A stretch of 51,997 nt of DNA, taken from positions 1 to 51,997 of the forward strand of contig JAICKK010000004.1 in assembly GCA_025927955.1 (NCBI GenBank). Reading direction: 5' to 3'. Of the stretch, positions 32,787-42,191 are shown one piece after another. The stretch comes from Nocardioidaceae bacterium (GTDB lineage: Bacteria > Actinomycetota > Actinomycetes > Propionibacteriales > Nocardioidaceae). Made by a program: the position numbers and the translations under genes. Position 1 is the first letter of the stretch, and every line of letters starts with the position of its first letter. The notes under the pieces were generated by a model. The model did no database searches and was not told the origin of the DNA. It saw only the letters and a list, made by a program, of their open reading frames with translations.

Positions 32787-35700
32787 TCACATCTCCGTCC
32801 CGGTCGACGTGCCGATCCTGGCGCGTCGCTGGTACCGGCGCACGAGCCGGTCCCTGGCCTTGCCACGTGGCCGGCGCCCGGGCCGTACGTCGCAGGTGAG
32901 CGCCTTGACCTCCTGGATGTGGATGTTCGGGTCCAGCGCCATCGAGCTGAGCTCGTTGGCGGCATCGCCGCGCGAGTACCCGTTGCGGCCCCAGTGGTAG
33001 GGCAGGCCCACCTGGTGGGTGACCCGGCCGTCGACCACCAGCGGCTTCATCCGCTCGGTCACCATGACCCGGGCCTCGATCGCGTTGCGGGCGGTCACCA
33101 CCGTCACCCAGCCGCCGTGCTCGAGTCCCCGTTCGGCGGCGAGCTCGGGGGACACCTCGCAGAACATCTCCGGCTGCAGCTCCGCGAGGTACGGGACCCA
33201 GCGGGTCATCCCGCCGGCCGTGTGGTGCTCCGTCAGCCGGTAGGTGCTCAGGACGTACGGGAACACGTCCGCGCCGCGCTCCCCGGGAGTGGGGTGGTAA
33301 CGGTTGGCCGGATGCGGGAAGACCTGCCGGACCGGGTTGCGCTGCTGGGCGTAGAGCAGGTTGCGGAAGGGTGAGTCCTGTGGCTCGTAGTGCGCGGGCA
33401 GCGGCCCGTCGGTGAGCCCGGACGGGACGAAGAGCCACGCCTTGCCGTCGGCCTGCATCACGAACGGGTCCACACCCGAGAGTGCCTCGCCCCGGGTGGC
33501 GCCCTTGGGAGGCCGGTAGTGCGGCGACTTGCTGGCCGTGAAGTCGGGGATGTCGTGGCCGGTCCACAGGGCCTTCTCCTCGTCCCACCACACCAGCGCC
33601 TTGCGCTCGCTCCACGGCTTGCCGTCGGGATCCGCCGACGCCCGGTTGTAGAGCAGCCGCCGGTTCGCCGGCCACGCCCACCCCCACTCGTTGGCGACCC
33701 AGTTCTGCTCGCCGGCGGGCTTGCGACGGGCAGCCTGGTTGACGCCGTCGGCGTACACCCCGCAGTAGATCCAGCAGCCGCACGCGGTGGAGCCGTCCTC
33801 GTTCAGCTGCTCGTACGACGCGAGGGGCTGGCCGTGCGCGTCCCAGCCGTTGATCTCGGCCAGCACGGCCTCGGCGTCGGGCTCGGCGATCGGGCCCTTC
33901 GTCGGGTAGTCCCAGGTGAGGTCGAGGATCGGGCGGTCGCGCGGGTCCGTGGACGCCGCGAGCCTCTCCCGGACCAGCCGGCCGAGGTGGTACATGAACC
34001 ACAGGTCGCTGCGGGCGTCGCCCTGCGGCTCGACGGCCTGGTGGTGGAACTGCAGCATCCGCTGGGTGTTGGTGAAGCTCCCGTCCTTCTCCGTGTGCGC
34101 CGCGGCGGGCAGGAAGAACACCTCGGTGCCGATGTCCTTGGTCCTCATCTGCTTCGACTCGACCTCCGGCCCGTCCTTCCACCAGGTCGCGCTCTCGATC
34201 AGGGAGAAGTCCCGCACCACCAGCCAGTCCAGGTTCGCCATGCCGAGCCGCTGCATCTTGGCGTTGGCCGAGCCGACCGCGGGGTTCTCCCCCATCAGGA
34301 AGTAGCCCTTGCACTCGCCCGCCTGCTGCGCCATCACCGTCTCGTAGGTGCTGTGGCTGCCGGTCAGCCGCGGCAGGTAGTCGAAGCAGTAGTCGTTCTC
34401 CGCGGTCGCCGCCGCGCCCCACCAGGCCTTCATCAGGCTCACCATGTAGGCGCGCATGTCGCCCCAGTAGCCCTTCGCGGCGGAGTCGGCGGCGATGAAG
34501 TCGTCGAGCGTCTCGTGCTCGTGGGCGTGCGGCATCGGGATGTAGCCGGGCAGCAGGTTGTACAGCGTCGGGATGTCCGTCGAGCCCTGGATGCTCGCGT
34601 GCCCGCGCAGCGCCATGATGCCGCCTCCGGGCCGGCCGATGTTGCCGAGCAGGGACTGCAGGATGGCGGCGCTGCGGATGTACTGCACCCCGACGGTGTG
34701 CTGGGTCCAGCCGACGGCGTAGACGAACGCGCTGGTGCGGTCCCGCCCGGAGCTCGACACGAGGGCGTCGGCGACCTGGTGGAACAGGTGCTGCGGGATG
34801 CCGCAGACCCGCTCCACCATCTCGGGGGTGTACCTCGCGTAGTGCCGCCGGAGGATCTGGAACACGCAGCGCGGATGCCGGAGCGTCTCGTCGCGCTCGG
34901 GCTCGCCCTGGAGGGACGCGCCGCCGGAGCCGTGTGACTCGCCGCGCCCGGACTTGCTGCCGGGCGAGGATCCCTTGCCCAGCCGCTTGTACTGCTGCTG
35001 GTCGCGATGGCCCGACGCGGCCGCCACCTCGGTCCCTTCGTACTGCCACGTCCCGGCGTCGTAGGAGCGCGACTCCGGGTCGAGCCCGGAGAAGACCCCG
35101 TCACCGTCCTCGGTGTCGGAGAACCCCTCACCGATGATCGTCGCCGCGTTCGTGTAGGCGATGACGTAGTCGGCGAAGTACGACCCGGTCGACAGGACGT
35201 GGTTGATCAGCCCGCCGAGGAAGGCGATGTCGGTGCCGGCACGGATCGGCACGTGCAGGTCGGCCAGCGCGGACGTCCGCGTGAACCTGGGGTCGACGTG
35301 GATGACCGTGGCCCCCCGCGCCTTGGCCTCCAGGACCCACTGGAACCCCACCGGATGGCACTCGGCCATGTTGGAGCCCTCGATGACGATGCAGTCAGAG
35401 TTCTGCAGGTCCTGCTGGAAGGTGGTGGCCCCTCCCCGGCCGAACGAGGTCCCCAGACTGGGAACCGTGGCGGAGTGTCAAACACGCGCCTGGTTCTCGA
35501 TCTGGATCGCGCCCAGCGCGGTGAACAGCTTCTTGATGAGGTAGTTCTCCTCGTTGTCGAGCGTCGCGCCGCCGAGGCTGGCGAAGCCCATGGTGCGGTT
35601 GACGTACCTGCCCTCCGCCTCGTCCTGCCAGTACGCCCGGCGGGTCTCGATCACCCGGTCCGCGATCATGTCCATCGCGGTGTCGAGCTCGAGGTCCTCC

Positions 35701-36056
35701 CAGTCCTTGCCGTGCGGGCGCCGGTAGCGGACCTTGTACTCGCGCGAGGACCCGGTGGTCAGCTGCAGGCTGGCCGCCCCCTTCGGGCACAGGCGCCCGC
35801 GGCTGACCGGTGAGTCCGGGTCCCCCTCGATCTGGGTGACCCGCTCGCCGTCCGGGCCGTCCTCGACGTACACGTTCTGCCCGCAGCCGACGGCGCAGTA
35901 CGGACAGACCGACTTGACGACCTTGGAGGCGGTGCGCACCCGCGGCTGCAGCGTCGCGCTGTGCTCGGACTTGACCGCAGCGCCCCGACCGAGTGGGTCG
36001 TCCCCGGTCAGCTGGCGGTAGACGGGCCAGCCCGAGATGAAGGTGCGTGCTCCCAT
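32787..36056 (-). CDS. fdnG-like: Selenocysteine-containing formate dehydrogenase major subunit
   Basis: A 1089-residue molybdopterin oxidoreductase that oxidises formate to CO2, read through one in-frame TGA (35478-35480) as selenocysteine-193. Both halves are in the same frame, and the context NQARV-U-HSATVPSLGTSFG matches the Sec site of E. coli FdnG (NQARVUHGPTVASLAPTFG, established knowledge). A [4Fe-4S] site is Cys51, Cys54, Cys58 and Cys90 (SVCPYCAVGCGQ and GRLCPKG). Unlike E. coli FdnG there is no Tat signal (it begins MGARTFISGWPVYRQL), so the enzyme should be cytoplasmic. A hairpin just after the TGA is a good SECIS candidate. An automated call would split the gene at 35478. Confidence 0.93.
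35448..35480 (-). promoter_or_regulatory. Candidate bacterial SECIS element at the fdh UGA codon
   Basis: Starting 11 nt after the UGA, the message can form a 7-bp stem GGUUCCC/GGGGACC (35466-35460 with 35454-35448, one G-U pair) closed by the 5-nt loop AGUCU. Placement, and a GU pair in the loop, resemble the E. coli fdhF/fdnG elements bound by SelB. This supports Sec insertion rather than termination. Confidence 0.7.
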
Positions 36057-36058
36057 GC

Positions 36059-36997
36059 CTACTCCTCGTCCGAGCCGGCGCGACCCCGGCGGTCGGCGGG
36101 TCGCTCACCCACCGAGTCGCGCAGCCTGTCCAGTGCGGTGCCGGCGATGCCGGCGACCTTGACCGCAGGCGAGTGCTGCGGCGCGTGCGGGTGGGGACGG
36201 GTCGGGGCGAGGGCACGACCTCGGTGGATGCGCCGCCCGACCTTCTTCCGCTGCTGCTGCGGCATCACGCGCGAGAGATCGAGGAACACGCGGTCCTCGA
36301 ACGCCACGTGCGTGCGGGCCACGAGCGTGAGCCGCTCGACGAGCTCGTCGAACCTCTCGTCGTCCCCGTTCAGCTTGCCGAGGGCCGTGAGCACGTCCTT
36401 GCCCTCCTTCTCCTGCCCGAGCGCCGCCTGCGCGCGCAGGTCCCCGTCCGACAGCGTCTTGCGGACCGCCGGCCACAGGTACTCCTCCTCCAGCGACTCG
36501 TGCTGGGAGAGGGCGAGCGTGATCATGTCGACGATCGACTTCCGTGCCGACATCTGCGCCGCGGACCGGCCCTTGACCTTGCCGGGGATCGCCGACAGCT
36601 GCTCCAGGAGCGCCTTGACCTGGTTGTGGTCACGGGTGAGCTCGTCGATGAGGTCGTGCTCCCCGTCGGGGTCCTCGACGGGGCCCGGTGCGGCATCGCG
36701 CCGCGACTCGGCCGCCCTCATGGGCGGGTCCACGTCCACGCGCCGCTTGACCCACCGCAGCACGGAGTCCTTCGACGTGGGGCTCACCGCCGGCTCCGGG
36801 TTCGCCAGGTGCTGGCTGCTGCTGCGCCAGCCGGTCCGCGGGGGCTCCCGACCGGTCCCCGGTGCGTCGCTGCCGTCCGCCGGCAGGCCGGTGCCGATCA
36901 GGTAGGCCAGGCCGGGCGAGGTCCCGAGGCGGGCCGCGATGTCCTCGTAGCTGAGCCCGGCCCTCACCAGCCCCTGCACATCCTGCTTGGTCGGCAT
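36059..36997 (-). CDS. Hemerythrin-domain protein with N-terminal helix-turn-helix
   Basis: A 312-residue protein. Residues 1-45 look like a sigma-factor-type or MerR-like HTH (VQGLVRAGLSYEDIAARLGTS). Residues about 125-250 form a hemerythrin HHE domain with di-iron ligands in LIDELTRDHNQVKALL, LSQHESLEEEYLWPAVR and RTHVAFEDRVFLDLSR. The Arg/Pro/His-rich tail is disordered. Hemerythrin domains bind O2, NO or sense iron. It lies 2 bp upstream of the oxygen-sensitive Sec/Mo enzyme gene, so protection or O2-dependent control is plausible (inference). The ATG at 36997 has GGAGGT 5 nt upstream. Confidence 0.85.
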   Translation of the reverse strand: MPTKQDVQGLVRAGLSYEDIAARLGTSPGLAYLIGTGLPADGSDAPGTGREPPRTGWRSSSQHLANPEPAVSPTSKDSVLRWVKRRVDVDPPMRAAESRRDAAPGPVEDPDGEHDLIDELTRDHNQVKALLEQLSAIPGKVKGRSAAQMSARKSIVDMITLALSQHESLEEEYLWPAVRKTLSDGDLRAQAALGQEKEGKDVLTALGKLNGDDERFDELVERLTLVARTHVAFEDRVFLDLSRVMPQQQRKKVGRRIHRGRALAPTRPHPHAPQHSPAVKVAGIAGTALDRLRDSVGERPADRRGRAGSDEE

Positions 36998-37066
36998 CTC
37001 ACCTCCACCCACCCGCACCCGGCGTCCGGGCGCGTACCCCGAAGACCGCGAAACATGCCGCGTCGC

Positions 37067-38065
37067 TCAGGAACGTCGGGCGACCAGCGTGCCGGCGGCG
37101 GCGAGCGCGGCCAGCGCCCCGGCTCCCAGCGCCCGCCGGTGCATCGACAGCCACAGCACCGGGTCCCGCCCGTGCGCCTGGCCGTCGAACGGGCCGTGTG
37201 CGCCCGCGTCCTCGTCCTGGTCGGACGGGTCGAACACGTTGGAGCCGCGACGGGGAAGGTCGTCGCCGGTCTGCTGGGAGGTGACCCCGGTGCGCCCCAG
37301 GTAGAGGTCGAGGAACTTGGGGGCCAGCCGCTCACCGAGGATCGTGTAGGCGGTCGACACGCCCACCCACATGTTCCGCCGCGGGTGCTCGACGAGGAAC
37401 CGCACGGCGCGTGCCGGCAGCTCGGGCTGGAAGATGGGCGGCACCGGCTGGGGGTGCTTCGGCATCTTGTTGAGGTTCCAGCTGAACTGGGGCGTGTTCA
37501 GGCCGGGCAGCTGCACCATGCACACCTTCACGTGGCTCTTCTCATGCGCCAGCTCGGTGATCACCGACTCGGTGAAGCCCTTCACCGCGTGCTTGGCGCC
37601 GCAGTAGGCCGACTGGAGCGGGATGGAGCGGTAGGCCATCGCGGACCCCACGTTGACGATGACGCCCCGGTCGCGCGGGCGCATGCGGCGCAGGGCCGCG
37701 CGGGTGCCGTGGACCTGCCCGAAGTAGGTGACCTCGGTCATCCGCCGGTACTCGTCGGCGGAGGTGTCCCAGAAGAACGCCAGCGAGCCACTGAAGGCGA
37801 CGTTGACCCACGCGTAGATCTCGCCGAGCTCGCTCTCCACCTGCTCGGCGGCCCGCTCGACGGCCTCGTCGTCGGCCACGTCGGTCGGGACCGCCAGCCC
37901 ACGCTGCCCGGCCGCCTGAACGTCCGCGACCGCGCCGCGCAGCCCCGCCTCCCCGCGCGCCAGGACCGCGACGTCGTAGCCCGCGCCGGCCAGCTCACGC
38001 ACCACCGCGCGACCCACGCCCGCCGTACCACCGGTCACGACCGCGACCCTGCCCTGTCCTGCCAT
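37067..38065 (-). CDS. Short-chain dehydrogenase/reductase
   Basis: A 332-residue classical SDR. The NAD(P)-binding Rossmann motif VVTGGTAGVGRAVVRELA is at the N-terminus. The catalytic residues are visible as Ser in NVGSAMAYRS and Tyr/Lys in SAYCGAKHAVKGF. It is about 80 residues longer than usual. The extra tail is hydrophilic and ends in a hydrophobic helix (ALGAGALAALAAAGTLVA) that may anchor it to the membrane. It follows a 69-bp gap from the hemerythrin gene and could be the first gene of the formate dehydrogenase transcript. The substrate is unknown. Confidence 0.88.
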   Translation of the reverse strand: MAGQGRVAVVTGGTAGVGRAVVRELAGAGYDVAVLARGEAGLRGAVADVQAAGQRGLAVPTDVADDEAVERAAEQVESELGEIYAWVNVAFSGSLAFFWDTSADEYRRMTEVTYFGQVHGTRAALRRMRPRDRGVIVNVGSAMAYRSIPLQSAYCGAKHAVKGFTESVITELAHEKSHVKVCMVQLPGLNTPQFSWNLNKMPKHPQPVPPIFQPELPARAVRFLVEHPRRNMWVGVSTAYTILGERLAPKFLDLYLGRTGVTSQQTGDDLPRRGSNVFDPSDQDEDAGAHGPFDGQAHGRDPVLWLSMHRRALGAGALAALAAAGTLVARRS

Positions 38066-38126
38066 GGCTCTGCCTCCGCGTCCTCATCCGTGCCGTGGCA
38101 GCTGCCGCGGCGCCGGCGGGTACCCC

Positions 38127-38148
38127 GTTCACCGGCGGTTCACCCGGT
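38127..38148. promoter_or_regulatory. Candidate PHO box (two GTTCACC units, 11-nt period)
   Basis: GTTCACC occurs at 38127-38133 and again at 38138-38144, exactly 11 nt apart and on the plus strand. This is the form of the PhoP-binding direct repeats of Streptomyces (GTTCACC plus four less conserved bases, family knowledge). It lies in the 181-bp gap between the divergent SDR (62 bp away) and acetate-transporter-like genes (103 bp away), so either could be phosphate-controlled. Confidence 0.5.
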
Positions 38149-38246
38149 CGGGCCGGCCGCAGGTGTCATCCGGTCCGTTGTGGGTAAGGCGGCGCAGCCC
38201 GCGATCGTCGAGCCAGGGCCGAGCCAGCGTCGAGAGGGAGGTCGCC

Positions 38247-38924
38247 ATGACACTGGAGTCGTCCACCCCGCCGGCACCGGCCCGGCATCGGCGGCCGACG
38301 GGGAGCGAGCAGCCGCCCGACGTGGTCGCCCTGCGCCCGCTCGCCACCCCCCTCCCGCTGGCGTTCCTCGGCCTCGCCGTGGCCACCACCTCCTTCGCCA
38401 CCGTGCAGGTCGGCTGGCTGTCCTCCCAGCAGAACGTCGTCGTGGCCTTCGGCGTGGTGGTGTTCGCCGTACCCCTGCAGCTGGTCGCCGCCGCGCTGGG
38501 CTTCCTGGCCCGGGACCCGGTGGCCGGCACCGGTGTCGGGGTCCTGGCCGGCACCTGGGCCGCGACCTGCGTGGTGAGCATCGCGAACCCCGCCCACGCC
38601 ACGCACCCCGGACTGGGCATCGTCCTGCTCTGCGCCGCCGCCGTGCTGCTCGTTCCGGCCGCCGCCGGCCTGGCCAAGCTCGCGGCCGTCGGCGTGCTCG
38701 CCGTGGCCGCCCTCCGGTTCGCGGTGACCGGCGTGTACGAGGTCACCGCCAGCCACACGTGGATGACCGTCTCCGGATGGGTCGGGATCGCTCTCGGTGT
38801 GGTCGCGGTGTACGCCGCACTCGCCTTCGAGCTCGAGGGCGCCTACGACCGCACGGTGCTGCCCACGGGCCGCCGTACACCGGTCACCGACGAGGGACCG
38901 CCGGGCGTCCGGGCGCAGCTGTGA
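38247..38924 (+). CDS. GPR1/FUN34/YaaH-like acetate transporter family protein
   Basis: A 225-residue membrane protein with about six hydrophobic helices. The start of the membrane part, LATPLPLAFLGLAVATTSFA, is a variant of the family pattern N-P-x-P-L-G-L-x-x-F-x-x-T-T. These proteins move acetate or succinate, or pass ammonium and protons. The match is clear but not perfect (LA in place of LG), so the substrate is unproven. The ATG at 38247 follows a strong GAGAGGGAGG. The GH15 gene overlaps its stop by 4 bp. Confidence 0.75.
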   Translation: MTLESSTPPAPARHRRPTGSEQPPDVVALRPLATPLPLAFLGLAVATTSFATVQVGWLSSQQNVVVAFGVVVFAVPLQLVAAALGFLARDPVAGTGVGVLAGTWAATCVVSIANPAHATHPGLGIVLLCAAAVLLVPAAAGLAKLAAVGVLAVAALRFAVTGVYEVTASHTWMTVSGWVGIALGVVAVYAALAFELEGAYDRTVLPTGRRTPVTDEGPPGVRAQL

Positions 38925-40702
38925 GCGCTGCTCCCGAGCTGCCGCACGTGCGGCCCGAGGTGCTGCGGGAGTACGCCTTCCTGGCCGACGGCGAGCGCGG
39001 CGCCCTGGTGGGGCCGAGGGGCGAGATCGTCTGGCTGTGCGCACCGCGCTGGGACTCCGACCCCGTCTTCTCCGCCCTGATGGGCGGCGCCGGCGCCTAC
39101 ATCGTCACCCCGGTCGACCCCTGGTTCGTCTGGGGCGGCTACTACGAGCCCGGTTCCCTGGTCTGGCGGTCACGCTGGGTGACCTCCCAGGGCGCGGTGG
39201 AGTGCCGCGAGGCGCTGGCGATGCCGGCGGATCCGCACCGCACCGTGCTGCTGCGCCGCCTGGAGGCGCTCGAGCGGCGAGAGGTCGTCCGGGTCGTGCT
39301 GGACCCCAGGGCCGAGTTCGGCCGCCTGGGGCTGCGCGGCCTGCGCCGCGACGAGGACGGCGTCTGGACGGCCCGCACGGGACCTCTGCACGTGCGCTGG
39401 TCGGGGGCGGCGGACGCCCGCGAGGTGGAGGGCCGGCTCGAGCTCGAGCTCGACGTGTCCGCCGGCGACGCGCACGACCTGGTGCTGGAGGTCTCCGACC
39501 GGTCGCTGCCCCACGAGCGCGTGGACCCGCCGACGGCCTGGTCCGAGACCGAGAACCAGTGGCGGCGGGTCCCGCAGGTCGGCGCGGTCCTCGGCGAGCG
39601 GGACGCCCGCCACGCCTTCGCCGTGCTCACCGGGCTCACCTCGGCCAGCGGCGGGATGGTCGCCGCCGCCACGACCGCGCTGCCCGAACGCTCCGACGCC
39701 GGCCGCAACTACGACTACCGGTACTGCTGGATCAGGGACCAGAGCTACGCGGGCCGCGCCGTGGCCGCCGATGGCGCACACCCGCTGCTGGACTCCGCCA
39801 TCGGCTTCGTGAGCGAGCGGCTGCTCACCGACGGGCCGCGGCTGCGGCCGGCCTACACCGTCTCCGGCGGCCTGGTCCCGGCCGAGCGTGAGGTCCCGCG
39901 GGTGGTCGGCTACCCCGGTGGCGGGAACACGGTGGGGAACAACATCGACCGGCAGTTCCAGCTGGACGCGTTCGGCGAGGCGCTGCTGCTGCTGGCCGCC
40001 GGCGCCCGTCGCGACCGGCTGGACTCCTCGCACTGGCGGGCGGTCGAGGTGGCGGTCGACGCCGTGCGGGTGCACGGCGACGACCCGGGAGCGGGGGTCT
40101 GGGAGACGGAGACCCGTCACTGGACCCACTCCCGGCTGTGCTGCGCGGCGGGCCTGCGCGCGGTCGCCGCCGTGGCGCCGCGGCCGCAGGCCTCCGAGTG
40201 GGCGGCGCTGGCCGACGAGATGGTGACCCGAGCGACCCGCGACTCGCTGCATCCCAGTGGCCGCTGGCAGCGGGCTCCCGACGACGACCGCGTGGACGCC
40301 TCACTCCTGCTGCCGGTGATCCGCGGGGCGCTGCCGCCCGACGACCCGAGGAGCAGGGCGACCCTGCAGGCGGTGCTGTCGGACCTGGTCCGCGACGGCT
40401 TCGTCTACCGCTTCCGGCACAACGCCCGCCCGCTGGACGAGGCCGAGGGCGCCTTCCTGCTCTGCGGCTTCCTGGCCGCCCTGGCCACCCACCAGGTGGG
40501 CGACTCCACGACGGCCCGCGCCTTCTACGAGCGCAGCCGGTCCGCCTGCGGCCCCGCCGGGCTGTTCTCCGAGGAGTACGACGTCCGGCAGCGCCAGCAG
40601 CGCGGCAACCTGCCCCAGGCGTTCGTGCACGCGCTCATGTTCGAGGCCTCGGTGCGTCTGGCGCGGCCCTGGACCGACGAGCAGCACCTGCCGCAGCCGT
40701 GA
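38921..40702 (+). CDS. Glycoside hydrolase family 15 protein (glucoamylase/trehalase type)
   Basis: A 593-residue cytoplasmic GH15 enzyme (no signal peptide). The N-terminal beta-sandwich is followed by the (alpha/alpha)6 barrel, with family motifs RNYDYRYCWIRDQSYAG, NNIDRQFQLDAFGEALLLLA and WETETRHWTHSRLCCAAG (site of the catalytic acid). The second catalytic Glu lies in LFSEEYDVRQRQQRGNLPQA. Family members hydrolyse alpha-glucosidic bonds in glucans or trehalose. The GTG at 38921 overlaps the upstream transporter gene (GTGA), so the two are translationally coupled, though a shared pathway is not obvious. Confidence 0.9.
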   Translation: MSAAPELPHVRPEVLREYAFLADGERGALVGPRGEIVWLCAPRWDSDPVFSALMGGAGAYIVTPVDPWFVWGGYYEPGSLVWRSRWVTSQGAVECREALAMPADPHRTVLLRRLEALERREVVRVVLDPRAEFGRLGLRGLRRDEDGVWTARTGPLHVRWSGAADAREVEGRLELELDVSAGDAHDLVLEVSDRSLPHERVDPPTAWSETENQWRRVPQVGAVLGERDARHAFAVLTGLTSASGGMVAAATTALPERSDAGRNYDYRYCWIRDQSYAGRAVAADGAHPLLDSAIGFVSERLLTDGPRLRPAYTVSGGLVPAEREVPRVVGYPGGGNTVGNNIDRQFQLDAFGEALLLLAAGARRDRLDSSHWRAVEVAVDAVRVHGDDPGAGVWETETRHWTHSRLCCAAGLRAVAAVAPRPQASEWAALADEMVTRATRDSLHPSGRWQRAPDDDRVDASLLLPVIRGALPPDDPRSRATLQAVLSDLVRDGFVYRFRHNARPLDEAEGAFLLCGFLAALATHQVGDSTTARAFYERSRSACGPAGLFSEEYDVRQRQQRGNLPQAFVHALMFEASVRLARPWTDEQHLPQP

Positions 40703-40800
40703 GCGACCCGCGTGACGCATCGCGGACGTCACCCGTCCTGGTCGTCATGGGGCGCGGACCGGGAGGACGTCGCGGCGAGCGTCGTCCGTCGTCCACCGGG

Positions 40801-41220
40801 TCAGCCGGTGACGTGCAGGGTGGTGTGCATGCCCTGGGCCCGGTGCCCCGGCATGGAGCACCACAGTCTCAGGGTCTCGCCGGCCCGGGCGCGCACCGTG
40901 AGCCGGCTCTGCTGCCCGGGATCGAGGTCGGGGGTCTCCCAGGTGCCCGAGCGCCCGCGCACGACCAGGTCGTGCTCGGTGCCGCCGGCGTTGGTGACCA
41001 CGAGCGTCACCCGGCCGGCCGGAGCGGTGCCCGAGGACGTGCTGATCGTCCACTCGCTCAGCCCCACCCGGATGCGTCCCGTGGCAGCCGCACCGTCCGC
41101 GGAGTCCCGTCGCGCGGTGGTGGGAGGCGTGCCGGAGGCGTGCTCGTCCTGCTCCCCGCACCCGGCGCAGCCGGCCAGCACCAGCACCGCGACGGGCAGC
41201 CAGGCGGCCGCGTGCCTCAT
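40801..41220 (-). CDS. Cupredoxin-domain lipoprotein
   Basis: A 139-residue lipoprotein (lipobox LAGC after a hydrophobic leader). The C-terminal cupredoxin fold carries a type I copper site: His in GTEHDLVVRG, and Cys, His and Met in LWCSMPGHRAQGMH. It is probably a small electron carrier, or copper carrier, outside the membrane. The ATG at 41220 overlaps the CcmH gene stop by 4 bp, so it belongs to the cytochrome c maturation operon and probably serves the nearby oxidase. It ends 98 bp from the convergent GH15 gene. Confidence 0.88.
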   Translation of the reverse strand: MRHAAAWLPVAVLVLAGCAGCGEQDEHASGTPPTTARRDSADGAAATGRIRVGLSEWTISTSSGTAPAGRVTLVVTNAGGTEHDLVVRGRSGTWETPDLDPGQQSRLTVRARAGETLRLWCSMPGHRAQGMHTTLHVTG

Positions 41221-42191
41221 GGTCGGCTCGCCAGCAGCCGGCGGACCTGCGCGGCCGCAGGGTGGTGCGGCGCCAGGGAGAGGAAGCGGCGCAGCGTCCC
41301 GGTCCACGCCGGCTCGCCCTGCGAGCGCTGCGCCAGGCCGAGCACCAGCAGCGCCGCGCTCTGCGAGGAGCCACGGGCGCCGGCCAGGCTGCGCACCAGC
41401 GGCTCGGCATCCCCGGCGCGGTGGTCGCGGACCAGGTCGAGGGCGAGCCGGATCCGCACCGACGCCGACCCCGGCGCCAGCCTCAGCGCGTGGCGGTAGG
41501 CCTTCGTGGCCCCCGAGTAGTCCTGCTGCTCGTCGAGGGACCGCCCCACGTCGGCCCAGTCCCCGGCTCCCATGTCCTGCTGCGCCGCCCGCGACACCCG
41601 GGCCGACCCCGCCGGCGGGGTGGCTGCCGAGGCGGGCGTGCCGGACGAGCTCATCCGGGTCACCACGGGCACCGTGGCGCCCACCGCGATGACGGTGACG
41701 GCGGCGAGCGCAAGGCGTGGGCGGGACACGCTCGAGGCCCGGGCTCCCCCCCCTCTCGACGGTCCAGGCGCGGCCTGCTGCGCGCGCACCCGTCGACGCC
41801 CGAGCAGCAGCACCGCGCCACCCGCGAGCACGAGGAACGGCGCCAGCCAGAGGACCAGCTGCGACCCGGACGACCGCGGGACGAGCACGACGCTGGACCC
41901 GTAGCGCTGTTCGAACCACGCACGGACCTGGTCGGGGGTGCGCCCCTGCCGGAGCTGGGTGCGGATCTCCGCGCGCATGCTCTGCGCGATCGGGGCATTC
42001 GACGCCGATACCGACTCGGCCTCGCAGCTGGGACACTTCAACGTCCCCGCCACGGCGTCGACCCGGGCGTCCAGCGTCGCCGGCCGGGACCCGTGGCGCA
42101 CCACGACGACGGCGGTCAGCACGAGCAGGCCCACGACCAGCGCCCCGGCAAGGGCCCGGCGGCTCACTGGGCGGCTCACCGGTCGGCTCAC
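41217..42191 (-). CDS. ccmH: CcmH/CcmI-like cytochrome c maturation protein (thiol reductase plus TPR)
   Basis: A 324-residue fusion. The N-terminal CcmH domain has the redox motif KCPSC in AGTLKCPSCEAESVSASNAP and the typical VRAWFEQRYGSSVVLVPR, followed by a membrane helix. After a second hydrophobic segment (ALAAVTVIAVGATVPVVT) comes a CcmI-like helical TPR part (AYRHALRLAPGSASVRIRLA). The protein would reduce apocytochrome cysteines and present the chain to the heme lyase. The start lies in a tandem repeat that offers three in-frame GTG codons (42191, 42179 and 42167); I chose the one that overlaps the upstream stop. Confidence 0.9.
   Translation of the reverse strand: MSRPVSRPVSRRALAGALVVGLLVLTAVVVVRHGSRPATLDARVDAVAGTLKCPSCEAESVSASNAPIAQSMRAEIRTQLRQGRTPDQVRAWFEQRYGSSVVLVPRSSGSQLVLWLAPFLVLAGGAVLLLGRRRVRAQQAAPGPSRGGGARASSVSRPRLALAAVTVIAVGATVPVVTRMSSSGTPASAATPPAGSARVSRAAQQDMGAGDWADVGRSLDEQQDYSGATKAYRHALRLAPGSASVRIRLALDLVRDHRAGDAEPLVRSLAGARGSSQSAALLVLGLAQRSQGEPAWTGTLRRFLSLAPHHPAAAQVRRLLASRP

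Noticed and set aside
35478-35480. Formate dehydrogenase as a pseudogene or two genes split by a stop codon
   Set aside because: The frame is unbroken on both sides, the context equals the known Sec site, and a SECIS-like hairpin follows, so readthrough as selenocysteine is the better reading.
36047-38920. Long plus-strand extension in frame with the GH15 gene
   Set aside because: It runs antisense through the SDR and hemerythrin genes with no protein-like sequence. The real start is the GTG at 38921 that overlaps the transporter stop.
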